Below, piece after piece: positions 34,241-47,460 of a stretch of DNA of 64,000 nucleotides (position 1 is the stretch's first letter; every line of letters begins with the position of its first letter). The position numbers and the translations under genes were made by a program. The notes beneath the pieces are model-generated. The model saw only the letters and a program-made list of their open reading frames with translations. It did no database searches and was not told the origin of the DNA. This stretch comes from Cinclus cinclus (lineage: Eukaryota; Chordata; Aves; Passeriformes; Cinclidae): the NCBI RefSeq assembly GCF_963662255.1, contig NC_085084.1, forward strand, positions 1,327,501 to 1,391,500, written 5' to 3'.

Positions 34241-36976
34241 GCAATCACTTTCTCATATATATTTCTTCATGTAATTAACCATGTGTAACTTCTTTGGGAA
34301 CACATGGACTACTGAAGACATCTTTTAGGGCATTCTCCTGTAGAATCGTGGCAAAAACTTAGTGAGGACCACTGGCTCTTCTTGCAAAACATTTGGTGTT
34401 TTCCAGGTAGGAAGAGCTCTAGTGATCTGTTGGGGTGTTAGCTTTCTATTTGTTCCACAGGGTTTTAACAGATACTTGAATTTCAATAAAAGCACCAATA
34501 ATTTCTGAGTATGATTTATTTAATTCTCATGACATGAAAAGGACAAGACTATAGTCATGCTCATATTGCATTAAAAAAAAAATAGTAACTTTAGGCCTTC
34601 ATGGTCTAAATGTGGTTTTGGAGTGTAGATGGTGATCATTACATTTCATTAACTTGGAGAGCCAGCCTGAGGAATAAAAACACTTTATGAAAAAGCTTCT
34701 ACCTTACAAAAACCCATGCATCACATTAATATGGTGACTGGGTAAATACACAGCAATATGTGTGCTTTTTGCAGTCCTTATTTAATGACTCTGGTGATTT
34801 CCTTCTCAGACAGAATATGCCTTAATGATGAAGCTGAAATCTGTTCTCAGTTACCAGAATATCTCCAGATTTAACATGTGTGAGAGAGACTAGCTTGGAA
34901 CCAATCTTTTTAAGGCAACTTCCATCATTTCTCCTGTGGGTTTTGCAGCCTTATCATCAAACATGTAATTGAAAACACTCTAGAGATGGGATAAGTGAAG
35001 TGAATTTTAATATCTGTAGTCATTTAGCCATCTCCTGAAGATTAGCACTGCTCAGCACAGCAGTTTGGAAATGTCTTAATTTGTTTACTGAATTACATAT
35101 TTTTCTCATTGCTTTCTGTTGTTTCCTCTGTTGTATGATGCCTTTTCCCCCCAAATATCTCAAAACTTCCAGATGTTGAGTGGTAGGAAGGTCTGTCTTC
35201 ATATCCTTTTCTTGCAGAATTTTAGCCTAGCAAAAATGACTGCTGCAGACACTAAATAGACAAATAACAGTTTGAAAACTCCAAAACTGTTTCACTTTGT
35301 CAAAAGTATTTGAGCCTGTCAGTGAAAAAACCCCAAAACTTTCAATATTTAAAAATATGTTTGACTTCATTGGGAAAGAAAATGTTTTATTTAACTTCTG
35401 CTCCCTGACTGGAGTCTCCTGGTCAAATGGGTCTGTGACGGTATAAAAACCTCAATCTTCTCCAGGAATAAGAAGATAAGAAAAAAAAAGGAGTAGATGA
35501 TAACTTTTCCCAAAGTCTCTCAATGTCTGTGCCAGAATCCAGGCTTTTCAGTTTATTAATGAATGGTATGAAAAAGGAACAATAAATGACACATTTAAGT
35601 ATGCTATATGCAGTTGGTTCAGTACAGCTGAATTTATACCTATTGCAATGTTTTTTTGAAAGTTTTTTTCAAGATTGGCATGTAGGAAAACTAATGACAT
35701 ACAGCCTATAGGAAAATCCCTCATTCTACCTACACTAAAGACAAACTCCTAATATAGTTATTATTAATCAGGAAAAAAAGCGTTGGCAGTTTTTTTGGGT
35801 GCCTCCCCAAAAATTGAACACATTGCTGCAGGACGTTATGGAGGACAAATGTAGAAATGAATTCTCTAAGGACTGAGATATTTTAATGGGGAAAATATAA
35901 TTTAAAGGCTGTTTAAGACTATGGCACTTAGGCAACTACTATCTCCATCCCTAAAATGCTGATTACGGAGACAAAAGAGGACTAGCTAGAAAAGAAAAAA
36001 TCAGTGAGTGATAATTTTAAAAAATTCTTTGTCATTATTTATTCTAAATGTTTTCCTTCAAATTTCTTATATGTGCATGTTCTTGAGATGTGCACAGCCT
36101 ACCATCCTGACAAAGTCTCCTCCAAAGGGAAAAAGGCCATTTTCTGCCTTTGTGGGCACTATCTGGGATATTTTTTTGTCACATGTTTCCAGACTCCAGT
36201 GTCCCTGCCAAGCAGTTGCAGCCACAGCTGGAACAGGTCTAGCAGGGTTGTGCAACATGATAATTTCCATTTTGGGGCCCCCTCAGGAAATGTGACCCAA
36301 AGTGGAAGTCTGTCAAGTTTCAAACCCACTTGAATGGGAATCATCACTAAATGGACACATTCTGCAGTGACTTTGAAAGCTGTCTGAGATAATACATAAA
36401 TATCTTGCTTTGTCTTCCTTCCCAGCTGAGTTATATAGGGGCAATCTGAGGAAACAGAAGTTGGTGCAAATTCAAGCCCTTCTGACTTTGGCTGGTTTCT
36501 TTTTTTCCTGTTGCTGGTGATGAAGAAAATTGTGGATTTACTCACTTTGAAAACACTGCACCCTTTGAGCTACTTTGAATGACTTCTGTTTTCAGTGTGT
36601 TTGAAACAGATCTGGATTGCCTGTGGTGTATAAATGTGAGCAAAATGGAAGCCCTCTCCACCTGAAAATTAATGATAAATTTAACCAAATTAATGCTGAA
36701 TTGCTTAGTGTGGAAACAGTATTTCTTCAGTTATTTCTTCAGTTAATCAAACTTTTTCTTTGTGCCAAATATAATAGAATGTATTAGAAGATAACTGTTA
36801 CTGAGAAGTGACACATTATTTTTCAAAAATTGAATCAGTGTCACAAAATCTGTTTCTTGTTTCTCTCCCATCCTTCTACATTTTTTCCCATACTTTTACC
36901 CCATTAGTTGCACTTAGAAAAAGTGAGGGAAAAGGGAAAACATCACTCTTGGAATTGAGGGTACCTAAAAATTGGC
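34241..36976. other. Segment without recognised gene
   Basis: AT-rich unique sequence. A 12-bp unit (ATTTCTTCAGTT) is duplicated in tandem at 36721-36744. Open frames at 36004-36545 overlap on both strands and match nothing known. Confidence 0.6.
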
Positions 36977-37117
36977 AAGAGGGAAGGAGGAAGAGGAAGA
37001 GGAAGAAGAAGAAGAAGAAGAAGAAGAAGAAGAAGAAGAAGAAGAAGAAGAAGAAGAAGAAGAAGAAGAAAGAAAGAAAGAAAGAAAGAGAAAGAAAGAG
37101 AAAGAAGAGAAAGAAAG

Positions 37118-37156
<39 letters not shown>

Positions 37157-37165
37157 GAAAGAAAG

Positions 37166-37249
<84 letters not shown>

Positions 37250-37282
37250 GAAGAAAGAAAGAAAGAAAGAAAAAGAAAAGGA
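36977..37282 (+). repeat. (GAA)n then (GAAA)n array in a 306-bp homopurine tract
   Basis: No pyrimidine occurs on the plus strand from 36977 to 37282. About 23 pure AAG/GAA triplets (37002-37070) pass directly into GAAA tetranucleotides broken by GA insertions to about 37279. The EEEE/KKK/FLSF-type open frames here are artefacts. Such tracts can form intramolecular triplexes, and long GAA arrays are known to be unstable (FXN intron 1 in humans). Confidence 0.98.
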
Positions 37283-39017
37283 TACAATAATTGTGGCACA
37301 ACAATTGTTATTATTAATGGCAGTTTTCATGAATCAATTGTTCACCTTTGAAATGGAAATAGTTAAACAAACTGCAGATGGTTGAGTCTCCACATCCTCA
37401 CTCACTTCCAACTGCCACTCGGACAACTGTAAATGAAGCAACTGTTTATTCAGGGTTTTTCCTCCTGCAAAGGAGCAGCACCTGCTCAGTCCTGATAGCC
37501 TTTCCCAATCCTGCCTCACACGGGGCTCCTCCAGGAGCAGTTTTGGGTGACTTTGGGCCCGTGGCTGGAAAAGGACAGAGTCACCAGGCTGTCTCTCATT
37601 TCATATTGCTCTGTTGAGCCCTTTGTTACCAGAAATCCAACCCTGTGTACATCTGTCTGTGAGACCCTCCTTCTTTTTTGGATAACCTGTTGTCACAGTT
37701 AAATCCTGTGGTGGGTCTCTTTTAGTAGACTGATTGAGGAAGAACAACACCTTTGAATAAACTCTACAAGTGTCCCTCACCTTGGAGGGCACGAAAAGTA
37801 GTGCCTTGGATTTTACTCAAGTCTTAGATGAGGAAATATTCTACAAACATTCTGGAGGAGAACCTCAGAAATAGGACATTTAGTCATCCCTGCAGCAGTG
37901 GCAACAAAGCCCTGGAGGGTGAGTTAAATGTCAGCCTGCAGTGTGTGTGTGCAGGCACATGGATCCAGTTTTCCAGTTTTCTTGGTGGAATTACAGGATT
38001 GTTCCCAGAGACAGCTGCTGGGGAGAGGCTGGAAAGCATTGGTTCCTCCCCTGTGATACCTTTGTAACCCACCAACACAATGTGTTCCACAAGCAATGTG
38101 TTTTCCATGGATGAAAAAATAAAGCCAGGAAAGCTCCCAGATGGACTACTTCATTGAGTTAGAGTTTGTCTTTACAACAGTTCAACATAATGGACTCTTT
38201 TTTGGAGTAGTAATTTCTTAACAAACTCTAATAAAAGCTTTAGCTTTGCTATGTAGCTGTAGATCTTTCAGGTAAGATGAAATGCAGCCTTTTTTTTTAA
38301 TGGCAACTCTGCTCTGAAATTAATTCCCATTAGTGTATGTGAGAGCAACCTCTAGCTTTGGTTTGCATCCAACAGCTTGTGAAGATACAGCTGCTTTTGG
38401 TCACTTTTATGAGTGAAAATCTAAATAATGTTTTACATCTATTAGACTAAATAGAAAAGATATTTGGAAGCAGTTCAGTGATGCCAGAAAATAGAAGGAC
38501 ATCTGCAGAAATGTAAATTATATGCAGAGATGCTGTGCTTGTAAGAGTAAGTGAGAGCAGCTGTTAAAGGAGTGGGAAACTGGTGCTGGGCTTGATGTGA
38601 AGACTTAGTCCAGGTTTCCCTAGGTGTGACTGAAACCACATCTGAGTGGTGGTGACACAGAGCTCTGTGGTCCCACTGGAGGGCCCTGGTAGCACCATCA
38701 GGTTTGCAGCCTGGCAGGGCTTTGGGGCTCAGGGACAGCACTGTGCAAAAGTAGCTGTCCCCTTCTGGGGCTCCAGCTGCTGTCCTTGAATCCATCCCAG
38801 AGCCAGGTCAGGAGGAAATGCCTCTCCTGATCCATGCAGGAGCCGTGAGCACTGTGTCTTTGGGATCTGGAGTCCCCAGGGACCACGCTGTCAGCATCAC
38901 CCAGATTTCTTGGTGGGAGCAGTGCAGAAGAGAGGTGAGAGCTCATTGTGCTGGCTGTGCCCACCAGCTCTTAATGCTGCACAAGCAGGCTGCAGTGTGG
39001 TTTGGCCCCTCCTCTTC
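37283..39017. other. Segment without recognised gene
   Basis: Unique sequence; 38640-39000 is GC-richer with parallel frames on both strands. No family is recognised and no repeat seen. Confidence 0.6.
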
Positions 39018-39092
39018 CTTATCCTTTATCTCCTCATCCTGTATTTCCTCATCCCTCGCCTCCTTATCCCTTACCTCCTGGTCCTTATTCCT
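39018..39092 (+). repeat. Five-copy 15-bp minisatellite (diverged)
   Basis: Five successive 15-mers align: CTTATCCTTTATCTC, CTCATCCTGTATTTC, CTCATCCCTCGCCTC, CTTATCCCTTACCTC, CTGGTCCTTATTCCT. Because 15 is a multiple of three, all frames stay open and give a false 5-residue protein repeat (LLIPY-like). Confidence 0.88.
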
Positions 39093-40122
39093 GGGACATG
39101 CAAAGGAGGTGGAGGTGAGGTGGTCCTGGGTATGGCAGGAGATCATGGCAGAGCCTTGCTTGAGTTTCCATCCTGAAAGTGAGAACAGGACTTATTACAG
39201 TAACCTCTCTAGAAACACAACAAATGTGAAATAAAGTAGTCTAAAACCTGCCTCTGTCTACCTCCTCTGTGACAGCCAGAGCTTTTTCTGGGAGGTGCTA
39301 TGTGATTTTAACTGATTTACCCAGTTTTTAGCCTCTAGCAGAATTTTTTGGGAGGGAGGGAAATATGTATGCTCGCTTATTAAGTAACAGTTCATTGGAC
39401 TAAACTTTTTTATTTTAATGGACAAAAAAAAAAAATCTTATTGAAGACTGAAAGTCAAACACAAGTACTGCTTCAGCCAAAAGTCTGTCTTGACTGCCTT
39501 GCCTATGGCAAGCTATGAAGTATAAAATATTTTACAAGGAACTAGACTTTACAAGACTTCCCGGAGGATGGTAGAAGAGGAACCCTGTTTTTCAGTCTCA
39601 TTGTTGCATGTTTGATCTTCCTTTCACTTTTGCTGCTGCAAAATTGTCTCAACTCCACTGTTAGCGGGGGACCTGAAGAACTGTGGCTCTGGCAGAAGGG
39701 GTTAGAATGTCCATATCTGACTGAAATGATCAGACAATTAATTTCATTGTTTAAGACACTTTTATTGCTGGTGCTGATTAACCATTGATACTTGGGAGGC
39801 AACGGACAGAGAGCTCACTGTTCATTTAATTGAACATTACCACATCAGTCAAACCCATTCTAGCACTGCAGCAGCTCCATGACCCCTGCATGAAGGAATG
39901 CCAGATCTAAGGATCTATTTCCTCCTTTTCAGGCACATGTGTTATTCCCAGTAACCCAATTATACAGCTTTCTTCACACTTTATCCATAAAATACTACTA
40001 ACACATCAAAAACAAGTGAATCCTTACATCCTGCCATTTTATAGCTCATAAAGCCAACTTCACCCATTTTACCCAAAAGAGCGTGCAGCCAAAAACAGGA
40101 CAAAGCCAGTGGAAAAAAAGAA

Positions 40123-40129
<7 letters not shown>
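39093..40129. other. Segment without recognised gene
   Basis: A 13-base A-run lies near 39424. Otherwise this is unique sequence with nothing recognised. Confidence 0.6.

Positions 40130-40165
<36 letters not shown>
40130..40165 (+). repeat. (TG)18 microsatellite
   Basis: An uninterrupted TG dinucleotide array of 36 bp preceded by ATATATAT. Potentially Z-DNA forming. Confidence 0.97.
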
Positions 40166-40166
<1 letters not shown>

Positions 40167-41077
40167 CTGGCTCTGTATATGAATTATGATTATTCAAAGA
40201 GAAAAAAGAGAAAATTGAATGACTGCCAAAAAGCCAAGTGTGTAAAGGGACAGCTGGAGTTTTATGCTGGAGTTTACAATGCATCACTGTTCAATTAAAA
40301 AAAAAAAGAAAAAAAAAGAAGCACTTTACGACAGCAGCTCATGCATCGCCTGACACATAAGCTACCTCTGAATACAGAGCACCTTCCTCAAAGGAAATGC
40401 CACTCCATTCTGAATTCTCTTTCAGAGGAACAGTAGGTGACCTAGCTGGAGATGTGTGGAAAAGATCTGATTCCAAAGTTTGGAATGGTTTGGTCGTGGA
40501 CCTCCCCATCACACTGCTGCTGTCTCAGCACTCAGCCTTTTTCCCCTTTGAGGGATAACAAGACTTAAAATCCAGGCCAAAGCCCTCAGGTTTGGCAAGA
40601 GGAAGAATTTGATTGGGTGCACACAATAAGGGAGGAGAGAGAAAGGATGAAACATGGGAGGAAAGCTGAATCTTTGTCCACAAGGAAAGCTGGCGCTGGT
40701 TGTGTCCAAATTGTCTGAAAGCTTTGAATTTTCAGAGAAAGTTTCCTCCCTAAGCAGCTTTTCTCTGCAAAGACCCATCAAACTCTGAAGCTTATAACTT
40801 ATTCTCCCCTTGTGATATTAAAAGTATTCATTACTTTCTTGTATTATTCATGATACTTAATTTTCTTCCAGCTGTTTCATGAGTCCTTGAGCAATCTGAT
40901 TATAAGTGAGGCTCAGCTTTGGTTCTCACAAACAGTACTAAATGGTAGTGAAACTCTGAACATGTGGGCTCTGAATTAAGGAATGGAAAATCCCCAGGAT
41001 GATAAATGTCATCAAAACATGATGGACAAACCAAGAAGCAAAATGCAGCAGCTTTTTGAAACCAGACAGACAGGTGA
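40166..41077. other. Segment without recognised gene; A-rich run at 40297-40319
   Basis: An A-rich block (40297-40319) is followed by unique sequence. No gene is recognised. Confidence 0.6.
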
Positions 41078-41115
41078 GAATCTCTGAGGTTGGAAAAGAT
41101 CCCCAAGCACTAATT
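41078..41115 (-). mobile_element. Very short CR1 3'-end remnant
   Basis: GAATCTCTGAGGTTGGAAAA followed by GATCCCCAAG matches the reverse complement of the CR1 terminus (ATC...TAGGTTGGAAAAGACC) for about 35 bp. It is short, so confidence is limited. Confidence 0.5.
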
Positions 41116-41211
41116 GATTGTGTTTTGTTGGGTATTTTGTTTTTTGAATTTTGGAGTTTTGTTTTGTGGGGGTTTTTTTTGGTTTTTTTTTTGGTTTTTT
41201 TTTTTTTTCCA
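41116..41211 (+). repeat. T/G-rich low-complexity block
   Basis: Runs of TTTTG and T8-T14 separated by GG or GGGGG (41146-41208). Confidence 0.9.
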
Positions 41212-43548
41212 AGGAAGAACACAGTACAGTTAACTAAAAGAAAACAAATTGAGTTAAAATGGGTAATAGAGGAAAAAGAAGTAGCCAGAAGAGTAAATAA
41301 AATACTTGCAGGTGATATTTTTTTAGAGTGGCCCAGTGTAACATGGCACTAAAAATAAAACAAATAACCCAATTTTGGTAAGAAGAAACACAGCTTAATA
41401 ATGGTGTAAATGAGGCAGTTTGGTAAGAGAGTCTATCAGGAACAAAAATAAATTTTCTTTAAGTAGCAGACAAACAGGGACACCAGAAAGAGTTATAAGT
41501 AAGGGAAGCTAGCTGGAAACCTCCATCAAAAAGAAAGAGAAAAGGGACCAGAAAGGTCTTGAGGAACAGCTTCTAAAGGCAAAAATATTAATAACCTCTT
41601 TTTATAAACACATTTATCCTCCCAACTGTCTGCTTGGCCAGTGGAAGATGAAAGGATAATGGAAGTGCTTGGGGAAGATAAGAACTGGCAGAAAGCTGAA
41701 TTAATTGCTTGTATCAGTGCTCAGGGAGTTTCTTGCAGTGGATGAGTCACAGCAGCTTCCTTCAGTTGTCTTGAATGGTTCTAAATCCACTTTGCTTCAA
41801 GAGGTGACAGTCCTGTTCTCCTGCTCCTCCCTCACTGCCCTGGCCACGCATCCCACCCCTTCCCTTGGTGCCAGAATTTGATTCCTTGCGGCCAGGTCAA
41901 GAAATTAATCCCATCAGTTATCAGACACAGATTTTATGACAAAACAAATGAATATTTCTATTTTTTCTTTCCCTGTACTGCATAGCTAAGCAGTGCTATG
42001 AGATATCATGGGTAACTGGAGGGCAACAAGTTTCCAAAGGCAGCTGGTAAATTTGTGTAAATTTGTATATATGGCCATCCAGGCAGAACAGAATTTTCAA
42101 GAAACTACCAGGTCAGTGAGCCTCACTGTGGTGGGCAGGTACAAGGGAGAAGTCCTGCTCTGCTTGTATGCCCTTCCCAAATATTTCCTAGTGGATTCTG
42201 TCTCCAGCAGCAGGGTGAATTCACATCTGACCTGAGGGCATGCCACTGTATTCTTTATGGCACCAGAAGGAAACCAGCAGTGGCCAAAGGGCACCTCTCT
42301 TTAAATTTTGTGGATTCACGCCAGCCTCAGGAGAGCTGGAGATGTGGCACTTTCTCTGGTAACACGTATTTGAATGTGTCCTGCACACAAAGTTAATGTG
42401 GTGTTGATTACAGCTGATTTCTCCAATATAAATTTGGTAACAAGAGCGTGTTTTGATAGCATTTCCAGGGAGTGAGGAAGAAAGAAGCAAGTCTTTCTTT
42501 ATTAATCCACTGTCCTCTTGCAGTGTAAAAAGAAATCAAAAAACATGTGTCTTTTACTCTGTGGAAGGAAACAGAAGGGTATCACTGCTCTCTCACAGGG
42601 GCCATGATTAGCAAAACCTGTCCCTTTTCCCCTGCAAAATAAATCTTTTGATCACACTGAGACTAAACAAAGATTTCTCTGTTTAGTTTTGGAAGCACCG
42701 AGCATCAAGACACTAACACTAGGGGATAATCTATTGAAGAAGCTTTCTTTGTGTTAAAGTCCAGACTTTGTAGAGGACTTTGTCAACAAACATTGTGAAA
42801 ATATTGATACGTCACTGTAGTTCTCTCGGGGCAAAACAGCATCTGCAAATGTTGATTGGTGCCTAATTGTCTTTAAAGCAAAAGGACTAACAAGTGAGCA
42901 TCTTGGAGAATTTTGGTTTTTACCAGCAGCTCACTCACAGTTAAAGACTTCACGTTTCTGAATCTCTTGGTTACTCAGTGTCGCAAATCATCACAGGGTA
43001 CAAACACCCCAAGAGTGTAGGGGTTTTTTCATGACTCACAGCTTCCACAACCAATGAAGATTTATTGTTAAGCTGAAAAATTAAGCCTAACCCCCTTGAT
43101 TCCAGGCCTGAGGCTGCAGAAAGCATCAGCTGCAACCACCAGGCTAAATAGTGGCATAGAAAGGGGAACACAATTGATTTCTACTACTGGATCTCTGCAA
43201 GAGACTGAGGCTTATTAGAGGGCAGAAGAATAAAAGCAGATGGGATATTTAAACTGTGCCAAGTGATTTAAAGATGCATGGATAACCCTTTTATTACATG
43301 GGATGATTGATGATGCACCAGCATCTAATGCTGGCCACACTGGTAAGAATTAATTTGGAAGCCCAATTAGAGATGAACTGCTACTTAGTTCCAGGCTGAA
43401 GAAGAAAATCCAACCATTTGTCCAGAGATATCTAGAGGTCTGGGATTGTTAACCAGAGAAGGAAATATGGTTATGCCTGCCTTTTTTGTGTTGTTTTTAG
43501 TGTGCCTGCCTCTCATTTGGTTTCACATGTCCACTCTTTTGTTTTTTA
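41212..43548. other. Segment without recognised gene
   Basis: Unique sequence. 42930-43160 (TCAGTGTCGCAAATCATCAC and GAAGATTTATTGTTAAGCTG) is complex and could be a noncoding element, but I have no specific support. Frames of up to 89 codons only. Confidence 0.55.
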
Positions 43549-43836
43549 ATGGGAACTGCACCACCGGACTCGTCTTGGCAGTCCAAGGCTAAGAATGAGC
43601 CTCCTCCAGCACTGACTGCAACTTTAATACACAAACATTTTATTAATATTACCTGCCTGGGCTGTAACCTGCCTCTAGATGGTGTCTTGGTGCTCTTCGC
43701 TCCTGTTGTTGTCAGCAGCTATGACAAACATGTTTTATTCCCCTTTGAGCCTGCACCAACAAGCCAGGAGCTTCCAGCAGGGGGTCTTTCACTCTTAGAG
43801 GAATTTACTGCATGTAAATGTGTTGGCTTGTTGTGA
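43549..43836 (+). other. Open frame of 95 codons, not accepted as a gene
   Basis: Opens at ATG or an alternative start and reads through residues such as HKHFINITCLGCNLPLDGVL without a stop to 43836. There are no splice, promoter or domain signals that I can identify. Length is within what this window yields by chance. Confidence 0.1.
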
Positions 43837-46741
43837 ACAAACGTGCTGTGGAAAATCCAAAAATCAGCACCTATACAGCCACAGGGAAATGGCAACAACA
43901 TGAGCAGTACAATTTGCTGAAGACCTTCCTTAAACTTATGTGTGCCTGTTGTTGGTGAAAATTGAGTGATGCTCGTGTACTCACTAAAAAACATTGCCAA
44001 GGTGGTCCCAGACTGTGCTGGTGTCAAAGAACAAGTGCTCTGCTAGACAGTGCTGGGCTTTTCCCTCCCTTTGCTAAGTCAGAATGTTGAGCTGGGGTTT
44101 CTGAACTCCCAGGGAGCCGTGGTTAAGTCTGTCATCCAGTGAATCTGACACTGATGGCTTCAGAGATTGCTCCAAGCGCTTGGTCTGAGTTTTCCTTCTG
44201 CATTGTCTCTGGGAATTTGTAACTACCACAGCAAGTGGGTGATGCCAAAGGATACATTTTTGGATACCAAGTCCTGATTAACAGGTCTAGGGAACCTCTC
44301 AAGTTTTTGTGAGGCATCAGCTATGCTGGAATCATCTCCTTCACCTCCTACAATGAACAGTTTGGGTTTTCATTTGTGATGCAGTTCATCTCCCTCAGGA
44401 TGCTCTCGGCTCAGGCTGCCTCAGTTCATGATTCAGCCTCAAATTTGTTCCAAATGTGTGACAGCCAAGCGAGGGTGATATTTAATTTGTTATTGTGGTT
44501 GTGCTAAGGGCTGTGGCTGGAGCAGCCAACCTGCGTGTACGCCCCTGCAGTATTTCACAGACCAGACCTCCCCATCATCCAAAAAACCACGGGATTCCTG
44601 CCATCCCCTGAGGCACGCCCAAAAATCACCCTTGGACGTGGGCTAAGGGTTTTGGATATGCATGTGGTCCCTCACAGTCATCAGAACCAGCATGTGGAGA
44701 GGCAGAGGATGGCAGCATGGGGAGATAAATCCTCTGAGCACAGATTTGGGCGAGCCATAATTGCTGCTGCTCCACATATCTCAATTAAGCAGCTTTGCAT
44801 CCAGGCATTTGGGTCTCCCACTTCAATCTCTCATCCTGAGCTGTGCTCAGGTTTAGTAGCAGACAGGCACAAGAGGGGTTTTTTTTGTGTTGTTCTAAGG
44901 TCAGCACTTCATATCTACATGGGGTAGTATTAAGGGAAATGAAAGTTTAGGAGGGAAAAGGATAAGACACATAAATATTTTGCTGTGCCAGGTCTCTGTT
45001 GGTGTCTTAAAGATGCCACACTGCTGACGCAGGGCCCAAAATGCAGGTTTAGGGCACCATCTGGGCATCCTGCTATAAACAGCTTCCCCCACATCCCCTC
45101 CATCTCCCCTGAGCTCTTGGATGGATGAAACAGAGCCAGGGCTGCTTCACCCATCAATTGACACCAAGGTTCTCATGAAAGTTCACTGTTGCTTTCTGTC
45201 AGGCTGTTTAATGGCAGACTGATAAACTGGGATTTGCTTCCTCTTTTTTTTTTTTCCCCCCAAATTTTTTTCCCTTTTCCAGAGAATCTGCCCAACAAAG
45301 GCTTGGAATTGACTCAATAGAGTGTTTAGTTGCAAGGGGGTTAATATACTTTATGGGCAGGATGAAGACATTTGAACTCATAAATAGTGACAGTGAACTA
45401 TAAATCCTAAAAAACCCTAAAGATGTTTAGGGACTGTGTAACCACTGTTAAATGAAGAGGTACATTTTTGGATGTCTCTAGGTGGACACATCTAATAGCA
45501 GTACAGGTTCATTGTGAGGCGCCTTCTCCTTCCACAAAGCTCGTTTTTAGAGCAATACAATGAAGTACATGCACTGGAAAAACTTGAGAAACTTCATATA
45601 ACACAAGTGCCCTTATCAGAAATCTTGTAAACTGTCTCTGTTTACCAAAAACATTTCCTGGCATGAAACATCTGTGTATTTTGTTTCCACAGGACCAGAA
45701 CTGGAAAACACTCTTCTCTCCAAGCTTCTTTTGCTCTTCAGAGTATTTCCCTGCAAATTAAACCTCCATACCCCTCCCCTGCCTAAGGAGACCAGTGAGG
45801 GGTGAGAAACAGGAAGAAAAGTAGGAGTCATATAAGTTTCCTTATAGGGGAAACAGCGTTTAAATATTGGCAAATATTTAAACCAAAATTTAATGGCTTA
45901 AATATTTACCTTGCATTTCCTGTAAATTTGGTAGAATTGAGAACAGCTGCTGAGTGCCCCATCCCAGGTGAGTGTCCTAGCTGCTCCAGGCATTGCCTGG
46001 GCTGAGGTTTCTCTTTCACATTCTGTTTTTTGCTGCAAAGCTCAGAGGTTTCTTCTCATCCCCACTTTCTTCATCTCCTCTTGGTCATCACCACCCTTTC
46101 CCTCAACCTGACCCATTTTCGGTCCTGGACTGTGATGATTTCTTAGCCCCATTCCTGCACAAATAGATGAGAGTATTTTCATTTACCACTTTAGCATTTG
46201 AGAATGCTGAGCCCAATGTGAGATGACCAAGGGACACCTATTAAAACTTTTTATCTCATTTCATTTAATTGTTCTTGTGAATATTTCCGTCATGTCTGCA
46301 TTAGGGGGACAGAATCCATGGAATCTAAAGGTAACTTTCTAATTAACATTTGTAGAAATTCACTAAACCCACTTTTTTGCCAAATGACCTAAGCCTATAC
46401 AATGTCGCTTACCACATTTGCACGCCACCTTCACTTCCACACCGAATTTCAAACTCAAATGAACAAGTTTGCTCCAATGTTATTGCAATATTGTTTTTTT
46501 TGGTTCAGACAGGAGGCACCAGGCACTGCTGCTGCTGTCTTTGGAGGAAGTTCAGGCCATTGCATTTGTCACAATGCTCAGATGAACTGACTGCCACACA
46601 CAAACACAGCAGAGCAGATGATGAAAAGCATTCACAGTTGCTGAAGAAGCTTGTTATGTACCAGGACCAGCATGAACCTGAAAGTGGATATGGAGATTTA
46701 TTTATTCTTCTTTTTTTCCTTGGAAGGCAGGGGGGGAGATA
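43837..46741. other. Segment without recognised gene
   Basis: Unique sequence; T/C-rich run near 45245-45280. Frames of up to 130 codons (44535-44927) have no recognisable product. Confidence 0.6.
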
Positions 46742-46815
46742 TTTCTTTCTTTTTTTTCTCTCTCTCTTTTTTTTCCCCTCTCTTTTTTCTTTTCCTTTTA
46801 TTTTTTTTTCTTTAA
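46742..46815 (+). repeat. Pyrimidine-rich (T/C) low-complexity tract
   Basis: TTTCTTTC, T-runs and CTCTCTCT alternate for about 74 bp with a single A near 46800. Confidence 0.92.
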
Positions 46816-47420
46816 GCTGTAAACAAAACAAGATATTCCCATTCACCTTAGCAAATGGACGGATGTTTCCCTCGTTGTAAAAATAAGCAGCAGTCAGTGA
46901 CTGAATGTGTGGCCGTAACAAGATATATCTACATAACACATGTGTTTTCAGACAAAAGAAGAGAGAATAAAGGCCTGGTACAAATCACAAATTCTCAGAA
47001 CATCCTTCTGCTTTCTGCCACCAGCACCTCATGCTTACACGGCGCTCCCCTTGCCAGGAGACCACCATTCCTCTACTGTGACATGCCAAAATCTAAACAA
47101 TGACTGTGTTCTCGTGTGCTGTGCCTGATCTCTGTCATGGAAAAAACTTTGTCATTGTTTCCTTGCCTCTTCCCTTCTGGCAGTTCTTTTGGGGCAGATT
47201 TCGGGCAATCTGAGCGTGTGTCTGCCATAGGACAGAAACTCTCTGTGTGTCAAGTCTCACATCAGACCAGAATCCAAGGGCTCTTCTGCCAGCTCTTGTA
47301 GGGGAACACGTGGGCACAGAGGAGAGATGAAATGGTTTTTCCTCTGATTTTTATTCATGCAAGGAGAGTTTCATTGCACCCATGCACAAGGTAGGGTCGT
47401 CCTTTGGTGGTTTTCATGGT
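46816..47420. other. Segment without recognised feature
   Basis: Nothing recognised beyond short open frames. Confidence 0.6.
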
Positions 47421-47460
47421 ATTGATCTTAATTGATCTTATTGATCTTATTGAGCTTAAT
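47421..47460 (+). repeat. ATTGATCTT short tandem repeat, four copies
   Basis: ATTGATCTTA, ATTGATCTT, ATTGATCTT, ATTGAGCTTA: a 9-10 bp unit. Confidence 0.92.

Noticed and set aside
36808..37385. Long K/E/R-rich and F/L/S-rich open frames
   Set aside because: Pure products of the GAA/GAAA repeat read on either strand.
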